Below are positions 9,922-19,378 of a stretch of 64,000 nt of DNA, one piece after another; the first letter of the stretch is position 1, and each line of letters begins with the position of its first letter. A program made the translations under genes and the position numbers. The notes beneath the pieces were generated by a model that did no database searches, was not told the DNA's origin, and was given only the letters and a program-made list of their open reading frames with translations. The stretch is taken from assembly GCA_017984315.1 (NCBI GenBank), contig JAGNZR010000001.1, positions 34,783-98,782 on the forward strand. Reading direction: 5' to 3'. Source of the stretch: Fusobacteriaceae bacterium. GTDB taxonomy: Bacteria > Fusobacteriota > Fusobacteriia > Fusobacteriales > Fusobacteriaceae.

Positions 9922-10758
9922 ATGATTAAAAGAGCAGCGTTAATTATAATCATCGTTTTAGTTTTTCTAACTGGCTGTAGTAATAGCCAGAATAATAAGA
10001 CAATTAATGCACTAGATATATATAACTATATTTTGGTTGATGATAATGTTGCTCTTTCTAACTCTTTAAAAGAAGGGTTCCCTATTAATTATAAAAACAG
10101 AGATTCAATCTCCCTATTAGACTATGCAGTTATGAAAGATTCACTTAAAAGTATTGATTTACTTTTAAGTGAAGGGGCAGATTACGAAAAAAATAACACT
10201 ATTTTTAAGGTTAAAAGTATAAAAGCATTAACTTTTTTTATAGAAAATGGTGCAAATCTAAACATTGTTAACGAGGTGGGAGATCCTCTTTTAATAGATT
10301 ATATAAAGAAAAAACCCACAAAATATTCACTTTTTTTAATTGAAAAAGGTGCTGATATAAAAGCTAGGGACAGTAATGGATGGAACTCTTTATTCTGGGC
10401 TTCAATGACTGGAGATAAAAGAATTTTAGATTCAATTCTGAAAAAAGGAGGATTACCTCTAACAAAAGATTCCAAAGGAAACTACCCAATATACTATGCT
10501 AGTGATGAGGATAAAATAAACTCACTCCTTAAATTTAATTATAATATAAATGAGGTAAACTCAGATAACGAGAATATACTAGGGGAAGTCTACTTAAAAG
10601 CTGTTGCTAATAACCACCCTAATATTATATTACAATTATATAAAAAAGGGGTTAATCCGAACTATAACTCTTATGGTAAAGGGGCTTTAGATATTGCTAC
10701 TGAAGCTAACAATGAAAAAATGATTGAATTTTTAAAATCAAATTCTGTAAAAGAATAA
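9922..10758 (+). CDS. Ankyrin-repeat lipoprotein
   Basis: This 278-residue protein begins with a hydrophobic signal ending in 'LTGCSNS', a lipobox with Cys about residue 19, so it should be membrane-anchored. Several ankyrin-type repeats follow from residue 55 ('LLDYAVMKDSLKSIDLLLSEGAD', 'NGWNSLFWASMTGDKRILDSILKKGG', 'GALDIATEANNEKMIEFL'). Such repeats mediate protein-protein contacts; the partner is unknown. It follows typA by 3 bp and ends at a terminator, so it shares that transcript. Confidence 0.82.
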   Translation: MIKRAALIIIIVLVFLTGCSNSQNNKTINALDIYNYILVDDNVALSNSLKEGFPINYKNRDSISLLDYAVMKDSLKSIDLLLSEGADYEKNNTIFKVKSIKALTFFIENGANLNIVNEVGDPLLIDYIKKKPTKYSLFLIEKGADIKARDSNGWNSLFWASMTGDKRILDSILKKGGLPLTKDSKGNYPIYYASDEDKINSLLKFNYNINEVNSDNENILGEVYLKAVANNHPNIILQLYKKGVNPNYNSYGKGALDIATEANNEKMIEFLKSNSVKE

Positions 10759-10760
10759 AA

Positions 10761-10790
10761 AAAAGAGGCTATAGCCTCTTTTTTTTATTC
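10761..10790 (+). terminator. Rho-independent terminator
   Basis: A palindrome AAAAGAGGC-TATA-GCCTCTTTT (10761-10782) followed by T residues ends the truB-typA-ankyrin unit. Confidence 0.9.
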
Positions 10791-10859
10791 TTACTAATCT
10801 ACCTCATTTACATATTACCCTTTCTCTACTTGAAGATAAGCAAAAATGCGCAATGAATA

Positions 10860-11660
10860 TTAATTTTTACGAATAGGTATATAAATTTTAATAAGAATTC
10901 CTTTCCAGATACCTCTATTAGCTACTGAAACTTCATAATAAGATCGTTTTTTTTCAACTATTTTATAACCAATAGAGGTTAAATATGCTTTTAATTTTTC
11001 ACAACTTTCACTTAATTCAATATCGTTTTCTTTATGGTACATAGTTGCATAAAGACCTTTTTCAATGATCAGTGTATCTCCTTTGTTTGTTTCTGCAGCA
11101 AGAAGATCTCCGTGATAATATATTCCTTTAATTATATTATCTGAGGGCTCGATAAAAATTCTTGAAGAGTTATTCACATCATTCTCTTTAAGGATATTTT
11201 TCAGTTTCGCATCAGCTGAAAAAACAGAGAAATCATCTTTAGGCTGAAGAATCTCTGTAACTATTCCCCTTTTTTCTTCAACTTCTTCAATTAGAGGTTT
11301 TTCAATGCCGTCAAACATTATAAGTCCAATTTCTTCTTTTTTGTTGTTAATTAATTTTTTTGCCTTTTTCAAATTAACTATTTTTTCATCAATAGCATCT
11401 AACTTTCTTTGAAGATAGTTAAAACTTTCTATGCTGTTTTTACTTTCAAAATATTCTAGAATTTCTTTTAAGGAAAAATCAGCAGATTTCAAACCTATGA
11501 TAAAAGCTAAGTCTAAAAATTGATCTTCAGTATAATATCTATAAGATGTCTCTTTATCTATAATCAATGGTTTGAAAAGTCCAATTTTATCATAATGAAG
11601 AAGAGTTTGTCTTGTAATACCAAAAAGGTTAGCGACGTCAGATATTTTAAACTTTTTCAT
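10860..11660 (-). CDS. MerR-family regulator with GyrI-like effector domain (BltR/BmrR type)
   Basis: Residues 1-70 form the MerR winged HTH: 'KISDVANLFGITRQTLLHYDKIGLFKP' and 'YRYYTEDQFLDLAFI'. A dimerising coiled coil follows (about 75-115), then a C-terminal GyrI-like ligand-binding half as in multidrug sensors. ATG at 11660 is chosen because an AAGGAG lies just upstream; a further upstream in-frame codon at 11687 has none. The gene is divergent from a tolC/adaptor/RND operon and an atypical 20-bp-spacer promoter lies between them, so it probably activates the pump in response to a ligand (inference). Confidence 0.88.
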   Translation of the reverse strand: MKKFKISDVANLFGITRQTLLHYDKIGLFKPLIIDKETSYRYYTEDQFLDLAFIIGLKSADFSLKEILEYFESKNSIESFNYLQRKLDAIDEKIVNLKKAKKLINNKKEEIGLIMFDGIEKPLIEEVEEKRGIVTEILQPKDDFSVFSADAKLKNILKENDVNNSSRIFIEPSDNIIKGIYYHGDLLAAETNKGDTLIIEKGLYATMYHKENDIELSESCEKLKAYLTSIGYKIVEKKRSYYEVSVANRGIWKGILIKIYIPIRKN

Positions 11661-11672
11661 AAAAATTTCTCC

Positions 11673-11704
11673 TTGACTGTATAGCATAGTATATAGTTTA
11701 TAAT
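11673..11704 (+). promoter_or_regulatory. MerR-type promoter of the efflux operon, 20-bp spacer
   Basis: TTGACT (11673-11678) and TATAAT (11699-11704) are separated by 20 bp, too long for ordinary sigma70 recognition. The dyad ACTGTATA-N6-TATATAGT (11676-11697) fills the spacer. This is the standard architecture of MerR-activated promoters. It also lies just upstream of the divergent merR ribosome site, allowing autorepression. Confidence 0.65.
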
Positions 11705-11822
11705 TTATTATACTCTTAAAAAAATTAAAATGAAAGAGTCAATATAAAAAAAATTAAATATCGTTTTTATTTCATATTTTATTATGAAAATATCGGAATT
11801 AATTAAACTAAAAGGAGTTTTT

Positions 11823-13091
11823 ATGAATAAAGTTATTGTGTTATTTTTAATTATTTTTCAAATTTCATTTTGTGATGTTGTCTCTATTGACAAGGCTATT
11901 AGCTTAGGAATTGATAATAATATTAATATTAAAGTATCTGAGAAACAAATAGAATATTCTAGATATAAGCTAAGTTCTGCCTTTAAAGAGGCTCTTCCTT
12001 CTATTAAATATGAAGGAAATTATGCAGCTGGAGAATATACTAGAGACATGGGAAAAGATTTTAATCAAAATGAAAAAATAAGTTATTCACAAGGATTAAC
12101 ATTAACACAGCCATTATTTAGGGGTGGGATTATTATAGGTGGAATTAATATAGCAAAATTAACACTTTCAAAATCTTTTTTTGAGTATTTAGAAGAAAAG
12201 AAAGCTACCCGTTTAGAGATAATTGAAATATACTCTACAATTCTTCAAAATCAAAGAGAATTAAAAGTATACGAAAGTTCAAAAGCAGAGATGTTAAAAA
12301 GATACGAAAGGCAAAAAGTTCAGTTAGAGATGAAAATTATTACAAAATCAGACCTTTTAAAAACTGAAAGTACACTTAGTAGCACTATTGCAGATATTAT
12401 TGGATTAAGAAGTGAGATAAAAGTAGAGAAAGAAAATTTAAAAACAAAGATAGGATTTCCTAAAAATTTAGATATTGAAGTTATAGAATTTACAATTCCA
12501 GAGAATTTAAGTAAAGGAATAAACTTTAAAGATGATTTGCAACAGGCTAAAACAAAAAGTACAAGAGCATTAATAGCTAAGAAAAATCTTGAAATTTCAA
12601 CTGAAGAAAAGAATGTTTCAAGAGGTGAAATGATGCCTAAAATAGATGCTTTTACAAGCTATGGAAATAATGCAATAGAGGAAAGAGATTATGATAATTC
12701 ATGGGAAAATGCTGAATGGAGAGGTGGAGTAGCGGTCTCTTGGAATGTATTTAACTTTGGAAAAGATTACGATAATTATAAAGGGGCAACAGTACAACTA
12801 GAAAAAGAAAAATTAAAAGATAAAGATACTCAGGATAATATAGAACTTGATCTAATTAGAGCTTATACAGACATTATTAAAATTGAAGAGCAAAAAATAG
12901 CAATCTATCAACGAATGATAGCAGCTAAAGAGAGTTATTTTATGGATAAGCATAAATACGAAGCAAATTTAATCTCAATTGTTGATTTTTTAACTTCTGA
13001 AAATTCATCAATAAAAGCTGAAGTAGAATATAATAAAATATTAAAAGATTATTATGTTGCGTGGGAAAAATATCGTACTTTACTTATATAA
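11823..13091 (+). CDS. TolC-like outer-membrane efflux protein
   Basis: A 422-residue outer-membrane factor with a signal peptide (about residues 1-18), then alternating coiled-coil and beta segments of the OEP family: 'SIDKAISLGIDNNINIKV', 'LTLTQPLFRGGIIIGG', and a second repeat with 'AVSWNVFNFGKDYDNYKGA'. It forms the exit duct for the adjacent RND pump. ATG at 11823 follows AAAGGAG; a more upstream in-frame ATG at 11784 lacks one. It is first in a three-gene operon. Confidence 0.93.
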   Translation: MNKVIVLFLIIFQISFCDVVSIDKAISLGIDNNINIKVSEKQIEYSRYKLSSAFKEALPSIKYEGNYAAGEYTRDMGKDFNQNEKISYSQGLTLTQPLFRGGIIIGGINIAKLTLSKSFFEYLEEKKATRLEIIEIYSTILQNQRELKVYESSKAEMLKRYERQKVQLEMKIITKSDLLKTESTLSSTIADIIGLRSEIKVEKENLKTKIGFPKNLDIEVIEFTIPENLSKGINFKDDLQQAKTKSTRALIAKKNLEISTEEKNVSRGEMMPKIDAFTSYGNNAIEERDYDNSWENAEWRGGVAVSWNVFNFGKDYDNYKGATVQLEKEKLKDKDTQDNIELDLIRAYTDIIKIEEQKIAIYQRMIAAKESYFMDKHKYEANLISIVDFLTSENSSIKAEVEYNKILKDYYVAWEKYRTLLI

Positions 13092-13118
13092 AAACTAGTT
13101 AGATAGAGAGGGGAAAAT

Positions 13119-14222
13119 ATGAATATAAATAGAAAAAAGAATATAAAAAATCTAATAAAAATTACTTTTATAGGTGCTATTATGGCAGGAATAATAGGGT
13201 GTGGGAAGAGTGAAAAAGATGTTAAAAATGCAGAATCTGAAGCAAAAAGAGTATATACTACACCAATTGAAAATAGAAGTTTAGATAACCTTTATCAATC
13301 AGATATTATCATGACACCAAAAAGTAAAATTGATCACAAAACAGAAACAAAAGGGACTATTATCTCTATTTTAAAAAAGAACGGTGACTTGGTAAAAAAA
13401 GGCGAGATAGTTATAAAACTAACTAAAGCAGAAGTTGAATCAGAATACAAGTCAGCTCTTGCTAATTTAGAATCTTCAAAAATACTATTAGATGCAGCAA
13501 ATAATAAGTATGAAAAATATAAAAAACTTTTTGAAATGGGATTAGTTTCTGAAATTGATTTTTTAAATTTTAAAACAGATTTTAGTGATGCTAAGGCTCA
13601 TTATTTAGCACAAAAAGCTAATTTTGAAAATAAAAAAGATACATATGATAAATTAACAAGAGTATCTTTATTAGATGGAAAGTTAGGAAATCTTTTCTTG
13701 AAAGAAGGAAATGATGTCGCGGAAGATGAAATTTTATTTACTGTAATTAACGAATCAGCTATGGAAGGGTATGTAGAGTTTCCAGGAAATTTATATAATA
13801 ATATAAATGAAAGAGATAAAGTAACAGTTGAGATTACTGATTTAAAAAATAAAATTTTCGAAGGAATTGTAACTGAAATTAATCCTGTTGCAAATCCTGA
13901 AACTAAAAAATTTAAAATGAAACTTTCTATTAAAAATAATACTTCTGAAATAAAAGATGGAATGTATGCAAAAGTATCTATTGCTTTTGAAAATAAAAAG
14001 GGGTTAGTTGTACCACAAAGTTCAGTGCTTACAAAATCTTTTATATCATACATATATGTAGTAAAAGATGGAATAGCTAAAAAAGTTTCTGTAGAAAGAG
14101 GGCTAATAAATGAACCCTTTATAGAGGTGATTTCTAACGAGATTAAACCAGGAGATAAGGTTGTTTCTGAAGGAACATTCGGTCTTAATGATGGAGATAA
14201 AGTAATAGAAATTACAAAATAG
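13119..14222 (+). CDS. RND efflux periplasmic adaptor (membrane fusion protein), lipoprotein
   Basis: A 367-residue HlyD/AcrA-type adaptor. The N-terminus has a signal ending in 'GIIGCGKS', a lipobox with Cys about residue 28, so it is probably lipid-anchored like AcrA. Then come a split lipoyl domain ('KGTIISILKKNGDLVKKGEIVIKL'), a hairpin coiled coil (about 105-180), a beta-barrel domain and a C-terminal membrane-proximal domain ('GLVVPQSSVLTKSFISYIYVV'). It links the pump to the TolC-like duct. It lies 27 bp after the tolC-like gene and 12 bp before the pump gene. Confidence 0.93.
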   Translation: MNINRKKNIKNLIKITFIGAIMAGIIGCGKSEKDVKNAESEAKRVYTTPIENRSLDNLYQSDIIMTPKSKIDHKTETKGTIISILKKNGDLVKKGEIVIKLTKAEVESEYKSALANLESSKILLDAANNKYEKYKKLFEMGLVSEIDFLNFKTDFSDAKAHYLAQKANFENKKDTYDKLTRVSLLDGKLGNLFLKEGNDVAEDEILFTVINESAMEGYVEFPGNLYNNINERDKVTVEITDLKNKIFEGIVTEINPVANPETKKFKMKLSIKNNTSEIKDGMYAKVSIAFENKKGLVVPQSSVLTKSFISYIYVVKDGIAKKVSVERGLINEPFIEVISNEIKPGDKVVSEGTFGLNDGDKVIEITK

Positions 14223-14234
14223 GAGGATAAAAAA

Positions 14235-17200
14235 ATGTCGCTAGCTGGAATAGCTATAAAAAGGCCCGTAACAACAACAATGTTAATGATAGCAATGATT
14301 TTTTTAGGAATCATCTCCTTATTGACATTAAGAACAGAGATGTTACCTAATATAAATCCACCTATTATAACAATAGATACTTTTTGGAGCGGAGCTGTAT
14401 CAGAGGATATTGAAAGTCAAATAACTAAAAAAATAGAAGATATATTACCTAATATAGAAGGTATAAAAAAAATTACATCAAACTCTTCATTCGAAAATTC
14501 ATCAATAGTTATTGAATTTGATTATGGTTTTGATACAGATAGAAAAAAAGGTGAAGTACAAACGGAAATAGACTCTATAAAGGGTAATCTTCCTGATACA
14601 AGTGATGACCCTAGAGTAAAAAAACTTCTTGTAGGATCTGGAGTTCTTACTTTACAAGCTGTAATATCAGGAGATAATTTTACAGAAGTTACCTCTTTTG
14701 TAGAAAATTATGTGAAGCCAAGATTAGAAAGAATAAAAGGTGTAGGAAGTATTGATATTTTTGGGCTTACTGACAAACAGATTCAAATACAATTTGATTC
14801 AGACAAATTAAAAGCATACGACCTTACCCCTGTAGAACTTTATGAACTTATTAATCAATCTAGTTTAAATGCTCCAATGGGGGTTATAAATACTGGAAAG
14901 CAAGAAGTTATCATTAGATTTATGGGCGAACTTACAGAACTTGATGAATTCAAGAATTTGATTTTAAAATCTGGAGGTAAAAATTTAAGATTAGGGGATG
15001 TTGCACAGGTAATATTAACAACAGATGACCCAGAGTCTATAACAAAACAGGATGGAGTTAATGCTATATCTGTAGGAGTTAATAAATCAATATCAGGAAA
15101 TACAGTTGAGATAAATAATGAAGTAAAAAAACAATTTAATTTATTGATGTCTTACGCGCCGTCAAATACAAAGATAAATATTATAATGGATTCTTCCGGA
15201 GATATAAAGTCAGCAATTGCAGGGGTAAAAAACAGTGCTTTAACAGGTCTTGTTTTTGCTACTATCATTCTTTTTGCTTTCTTAAAGAACTTAAGAACAA
15301 CCTCTTTAATAACGATATCTTTACCCATTTCAATAATGTTTACTTTTGTATTTCTTTATTTTCAAGGGACTACACTTAATCTAATTTCACTTATGGGATT
15401 ATCTATTGGAGTAGGAATGCTTACAGACAACTCAGTTGTTGTTATAGATAATATATATAGACATATTACTGAGTTGAAAAAAGATGTTATGACAGCTGCA
15501 GAAGAGGGTGCATCTGAGGTTAGTTTATCCTTAATAGCTTCAGCACTTACAACTATTATTGTATTTGTGCCAATTTTACTTATACCTGGATTAGCAAGAG
15601 AAATATTTAGAGATATGTCATATTCAATAATTTATTCAAACTTAGCTGCTCTTATTGTGTCTTTAACTCTGATGCCAATGATAGCAAGTAGATATCTAAG
15701 AAGTGACATTAATATAGAAAAATCAGGGAAAATATTTACAAAGATAAAAAAGACGTATCTTTTCTTAAGAAATTTAGCATTTAAAAATAAGAAGAAAACT
15801 TTAATAGGTATATTTTTTGTTTTTATAGCTACTTTAGTTATAGGAACAAAAGTAGTTAAGAGTGAATTTATGCCAAAGCAAGATTTTGGAAAATATGCTT
15901 TAATTGCTGAAATTCCTAAAGGTGCCTCTTTAGATAAATCTATGGAAATTATGGAAAAAATGGAAAGTATAATAGTAAATAATAAGCATACAAAGACATA
16001 TACAGAACTTTTAGATAAATCAAAAATTATATTTAATGTAGATATAGGTCCTAAAAATACTAGAGAAATATCTGTTTTTGATGTTCAAGACCAAGTTAGG
16101 GTGAAAGCAATAGGTATCCCAGATATAAAACTTTCCGTAGTTAGTCAATTCCAAAGTGATTCAGCAGGAAAGAGTATAGAGTTCTCTATTACAGGAGATA
16201 GTTTGGATGAGGTAAAAGATATTTCTAAAAAAATTCAAGATAAAATTTCCAAAAACAAAGGGATTGTAGATCTTAGTTCAAGTTCTGAATCAGGAAGTTT
16301 AGAATTAAGAGTACAAGTTGATAGAGATAAATTACAAACTTATGGAATATATCCAGCACAGCTTAGTAAAGAGCTATCTTATTCGTTCCTTGGTGGAGAT
16401 AAAACTCAAGGTCAAACTGTTACAGTTAAAACAGGACTTGAAGAGATTGATGTTTTAGTAAGACTTTCTGAAAAGGATAGAAGAGATGTAAAAAAATTAG
16501 AGCAATTAAATATAAAAACATCAACAGGTGAATTTATAAAAGTTTCGGATGTTTGTAAACTTAGCATAGTAGAAGCAACTTCAGAAATAAAAAAAATAGA
16601 TAAAATTTATAGTGTTACTCTAAGTGCAAATGATGGTGGTATAGGAGTGGGAGAAATTCAAAAGGCATTCTTAAAAGCTTTTAAAGATTTAAATCTACCT
16701 AAAAATATAGGTTATTCATGGGGAGGAGAATCTGAAAGTCTTCAGGAAGTTTCAGAACAACTTATGATGTCTTTGGGAATTTCAATATTCTTAGTTTATG
16801 CAATACTAGCATCACAGTTTGAGAGTTTTATATTACCGTTTATTATAATTGGTTCAATTCCACTTGCCTTAATAGGAGTTTATTTCGGACTTATTGTTAC
16901 TAACTCTTCATTTGATGTAATGGTTATGACAGGTATTGTAATGCTTGCTGGTACAGTTGTAAATAATGCAATTATTCTTATAGATTATATAGAAATTTTA
17001 AGAAAAAGAGGTCTGTCTAGAGATAAAGCTATATTGAAAGGTTGTTTTACAAGATTGAGACCAATTATTATGACAACATCAACTACTGTTTTAGGAATGC
17101 TTCCACTTGCTTTCGGAATAGGAGAAGGTTCAGAAATATATAGTGGTCTGGCAGTAGCAATTATATTTGGAATGACATTTTCAACAATGCTAACTCTTAT

Positions 17201-17282
17201 TGTAATACCTATTCTTTACGAATATGTTGAGGATTTTAGTAAGAAATTTTTAAACATAAGTTTTAAGAAAAAAGAGAAATAA
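14235..17282 (+). CDS. RND-family drug/metabolite efflux pump (AcrB-like)
   Basis: The 1015-residue inner-membrane pump has the usual RND plan of 12 transmembrane helices with two large periplasmic loops. The N-terminus is 'LAGIAIKRPVTTTML'. TM4 reads 'GVGMLTDNSVVVIDN': the first Asp of the AcrB proton-relay pair is present but the second is Asn. TM10 has 'GTVVNNAIILIDYI', with Asn where AcrB has the relay Lys. These substitutions are common in RND pumps outside the AcrB core group, so activity is not excluded. Substrate unknown; the linked MerR/GyrI-like regulator suggests hydrophobic or cationic compounds. A terminator follows directly. Confidence 0.92.
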   Translation: MSLAGIAIKRPVTTTMLMIAMIFLGIISLLTLRTEMLPNINPPIITIDTFWSGAVSEDIESQITKKIEDILPNIEGIKKITSNSSFENSSIVIEFDYGFDTDRKKGEVQTEIDSIKGNLPDTSDDPRVKKLLVGSGVLTLQAVISGDNFTEVTSFVENYVKPRLERIKGVGSIDIFGLTDKQIQIQFDSDKLKAYDLTPVELYELINQSSLNAPMGVINTGKQEVIIRFMGELTELDEFKNLILKSGGKNLRLGDVAQVILTTDDPESITKQDGVNAISVGVNKSISGNTVEINNEVKKQFNLLMSYAPSNTKINIIMDSSGDIKSAIAGVKNSALTGLVFATIILFAFLKNLRTTSLITISLPISIMFTFVFLYFQGTTLNLISLMGLSIGVGMLTDNSVVVIDNIYRHITELKKDVMTAAEEGASEVSLSLIASALTTIIVFVPILLIPGLAREIFRDMSYSIIYSNLAALIVSLTLMPMIASRYLRSDINIEKSGKIFTKIKKTYLFLRNLAFKNKKKTLIGIFFVFIATLVIGTKVVKSEFMPKQDFGKYALIAEIPKGASLDKSMEIMEKMESIIVNNKHTKTYTELLDKSKIIFNVDIGPKNTREISVFDVQDQVRVKAIGIPDIKLSVVSQFQSDSAGKSIEFSITGDSLDEVKDISKKIQDKISKNKGIVDLSSSSESGSLELRVQVDRDKLQTYGIYPAQLSKELSYSFLGGDKTQGQTVTVKTGLEEIDVLVRLSEKDRRDVKKLEQLNIKTSTGEFIKVSDVCKLSIVEATSEIKKIDKIYSVTLSANDGGIGVGEIQKAFLKAFKDLNLPKNIGYSWGGESESLQEVSEQLMMSLGISIFLVYAILASQFESFILPFIIIGSIPLALIGVYFGLIVTNSSFDVMVMTGIVMLAGTVVNNAIILIDYIEILRKRGLSRDKAILKGCFTRLRPIIMTTSTTVLGMLPLAFGIGEGSEIYSGLAVAIIFGMTFSTMLTLIVIPILYEYVEDFSKKFLNISFKKKEK

Positions 17283-17333
17283 AAAAAAGAGCTGCCAACA
17301 AAGAAATTTGTTGACAGCTCTTTTTTTTATGCC
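17283..17333. terminator. Bidirectional terminator between RND pump and STAS-like gene
   Basis: AAAGAGCTG and CAGCTCTTT arms plus an inner CAACAAA/TTTGTTG helix give a long stem flanked by A-run and T-run, so it can serve both converging genes. Confidence 0.88.
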
Positions 17334-17665
17334 ATTACATATTCATTTTCATTTTCAAATTTGTTTAACTTCTTGGCCAGTTCCTTATAATTCTTTTTCA
17401 AATATTCTATCTCATCATACAGAAAAGAAGTTGGATTTTTAATGGTTATCATCTCATTTAAATTTAAACTATTTTTATAATATTTTTTTAAATCTTTAAA
17501 TGAAAGATATAAAAAAGCAATAGAAACTGTGTTTATATTAGAAAAATCTATAGTGACTTTTTCATTTTTTCCTAAAGCTTTTACAATTATCTTATTTATT
17601 TTTTTTGCATTTTCTGGACAAATTAATGACGATGTTTTTAAAATTTTTTCTAAAACTAATATCAT
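17327..17665 (-). CDS. STAS-like (DUF4325-type) protein
   Basis: A 112-residue cytosolic protein. The central part 'NEKVTIDFSNINTVSIAFLYLSF' matches the core strand-helix of the DUF4325/STAS-like family, small proteins resembling anti-sigma factor antagonists. The C-terminal 30 residues are a charged helix. No kinase or phosphatase partner is adjacent, so the role is open. The ORF ends within the terminator it shares with the RND operon. Confidence 0.6.
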   Translation of the reverse strand: MILVLEKILKTSSLICPENAKKINKIIVKALGKNEKVTIDFSNINTVSIAFLYLSFKDLKKYYKNSLNLNEMITIKNPTSFLYDEIEYLKKNYKELAKKLNKFENENEYVMA

Positions 17666-17694
17666 TGTTACCCCCTACTATATTATGCAGTATA

Positions 17695-18240
17695 TTAACA
17701 CTGCATCTCTTCTTTAACTCTTTTAACAGTTGCGCTATCTGCCAATATCTCTAAAAGCTTTAAAGAAAAATCTAATGATGTTCCTGCACCTCTAGAAGTT
17801 ATTATCTTTTCAGAAACAACAACTTTTTCATTGATATAATTTCCTTGAGATATTTCACTTAAAACTCCTGTATGGCATGTAAAATCTTTCCCTTCTAATA
17901 ATAAGTTTTTTGCTAAAATTGTTGGCGCTCCACATATGGCACCTATATACTTAGAATTTTCATAATAATACTCTACACACTTAACAACACTTTTATCCAG
18001 TGACAAATTTTCATACCCAGGATATCCACCAGGAAGAATTAATAAATCACCGTCTTTAATTTTTTCTAAATCTAAAATAGTATCAGCTTTTATAGTGACA
18101 TGATTTGAAGAAGTTACTTCTAGCTTATCATAAATCGAAACTGTTGCTACTTTAACTCCTCCTCTTCTTAATACCGCAACAGGAGTCAAAGCTTCAATTA
18201 ATTCAAAACCATTGGCTAATAGAACATACGCTTTTTTCAT
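17695..18240 (-). CDS. DJ-1/PfpI (YajL-like) family protein
   Basis: A 181-residue DJ-1 superfamily protein: 'VLLANGFELIEALTPVAVLRRGG' with the conserved Glu about residue 14, and the nucleophile elbow 'IGAICGAPTIL' with Cys near residue 100. 'ILPGGYPG' and 'TSRGAGTSLDFSLKLLE' complete the pattern. Members act in protein/glyoxal repair or as chaperones; the exact activity here is not determinable. It is convergent with nothing and has 244 bp of AT-rich DNA upstream. Confidence 0.88.
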   Translation of the reverse strand: MKKAYVLLANGFELIEALTPVAVLRRGGVKVATVSIYDKLEVTSSNHVTIKADTILDLEKIKDGDLLILPGGYPGYENLSLDKSVVKCVEYYYENSKYIGAICGAPTILAKNLLLEGKDFTCHTGVLSEISQGNYINEKVVVSEKIITSRGAGTSLDFSLKLLEILADSATVKRVKEEMQC

Positions 18241-18450
18241 AATATTTTTTTAACGAAGTATTTATTCGCTAATTTTCCCCCTTTATAGTATTTATTTAAA
18301 ACATTTTTTTCGATTAAATAACATTTACAGTATTAATAATATTTTATAACTATTATTTAAAATATAAAAATATAAATTATATATCATAATTATATATTTT
18401 ATAATGTATTTATGGTAAAATAATATAACTGATTAACATTAAATTTAAAT

Positions 18451-18484
18451 GGAGGTGGGGGGTTAGGTAAACTAATCCTATATT
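18451..18484 (+). promoter_or_regulatory. Ribosome-binding site with an intervening hairpin
   Basis: A strong GGAGG (18451-18455) is 29 nt from the ATG at 18485, too far for normal use. Between them GGGTTAG (18460-18466) pairs with CTAATCC (18472-18478) around a GTAAA loop. Folding the hairpin leaves 10 nt between SD and ATG. Confidence 0.55.
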
Positions 18485-19375
18485 ATGGAATATATTATAG
18501 ATGAAAATTATGATGGGGTCAGATTAGATAGATTTTTAAGAAAGATGCTTCCTAATACACCTTTAACTGAAATTTTTAAAAGTTTAAGAGTAGGAAATAT
18601 AAAACTTAATGGAAAAAAAGCAAAAGAAAATGCTAGAGTAGTTAAAGGAGATTTAATTAAGATTTTTAAACTTTCTGGTGCTTCTTTAGAAGAAAAAGAG
18701 AATCTTGAAAAGCTTAAAACTGATTTTATCGAATTATCCAATAAAGATTTAGAGATGATAAAAAAAGGGATAATTTTTGAAGATGAAAGAGTTGTAATAT
18801 TTAATAAGCCCTGCGGAATAGTTATGCACACAGGTTCTGGTCATGAATATGGTTTAAATGAAATGCTTATATCTTATTACAAAAATCCAAATTTAGCTTT
18901 TGTTAATAGAATAGATAAAGAGACTTCAGGTATGGTTATTGCTGCTAAAACTCTCCCTTGTGCAAGGGAATTATCTGAAGAGATTAGAGAGAATAGAGTT
19001 GATAAAAGATACTATATATTAGTTGACGGAGTTGTAAAGAATAAAAAATTTACAAAGAGTAGTTATTTAAAGAAAACAGAAACTGGAGTAATTGAATTAT
19101 CTAGCTATGAACAGGGAGCCAAAGAGAGCATTACCCACTTTGAAGTTGTAAAAATTATTGGAAGCAGAACCCTTTTAATAGGGCAATTAGATAGCGGAAG
19201 AACACATCAACTTAGAGTTCAGCTTTCATCTATGGGGTACCCAATTGTGGGGGATAAAAAATATAACCCTAAAACTAAAACAAGAAAGATGCTACTTCAC
19301 TCATATTACTTAGATATAAAAAAATATAACCTAAAATTTGAATTACCTATCCCTGATGATTTTTTAAATTTATAA
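18485..19375 (+). CDS. RluA-family pseudouridine synthase
   Basis: A 296-residue enzyme with an N-terminal S4 RNA-binding domain (about residues 10-60, 'VRLDRFLRKMLPNT') and a RluA catalytic domain with 'NRIDKETSGMVIAAKT' (catalytic Asp in the R-I/L-D motif) and 'LDSGRTHQLRVQLSSMGYPIVGDKKY'. It modifies uridines in rRNA, probably as RluC or RluD; which sites cannot be told. The only in-frame ATG is at 18485, since a stop lies 12 bp upstream. The initiation region is unusual (see the preceding entry). Confidence 0.9.
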   Translation: MEYIIDENYDGVRLDRFLRKMLPNTPLTEIFKSLRVGNIKLNGKKAKENARVVKGDLIKIFKLSGASLEEKENLEKLKTDFIELSNKDLEMIKKGIIFEDERVVIFNKPCGIVMHTGSGHEYGLNEMLISYYKNPNLAFVNRIDKETSGMVIAAKTLPCARELSEEIRENRVDKRYYILVDGVVKNKKFTKSSYLKKTETGVIELSSYEQGAKESITHFEVVKIIGSRTLLIGQLDSGRTHQLRVQLSSMGYPIVGDKKYNPKTKTRKMLLHSYYLDIKKYNLKFELPIPDDFLNL

Positions 19376-19378
19376 AAG

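Noticed and set aside
13601-14314. 237-codon minus-strand ORF opposite the efflux adaptor
   Set aside because: Antisense shadow of the adaptor gene with no SD; the sense frame is an obvious HlyD/AcrA family protein.
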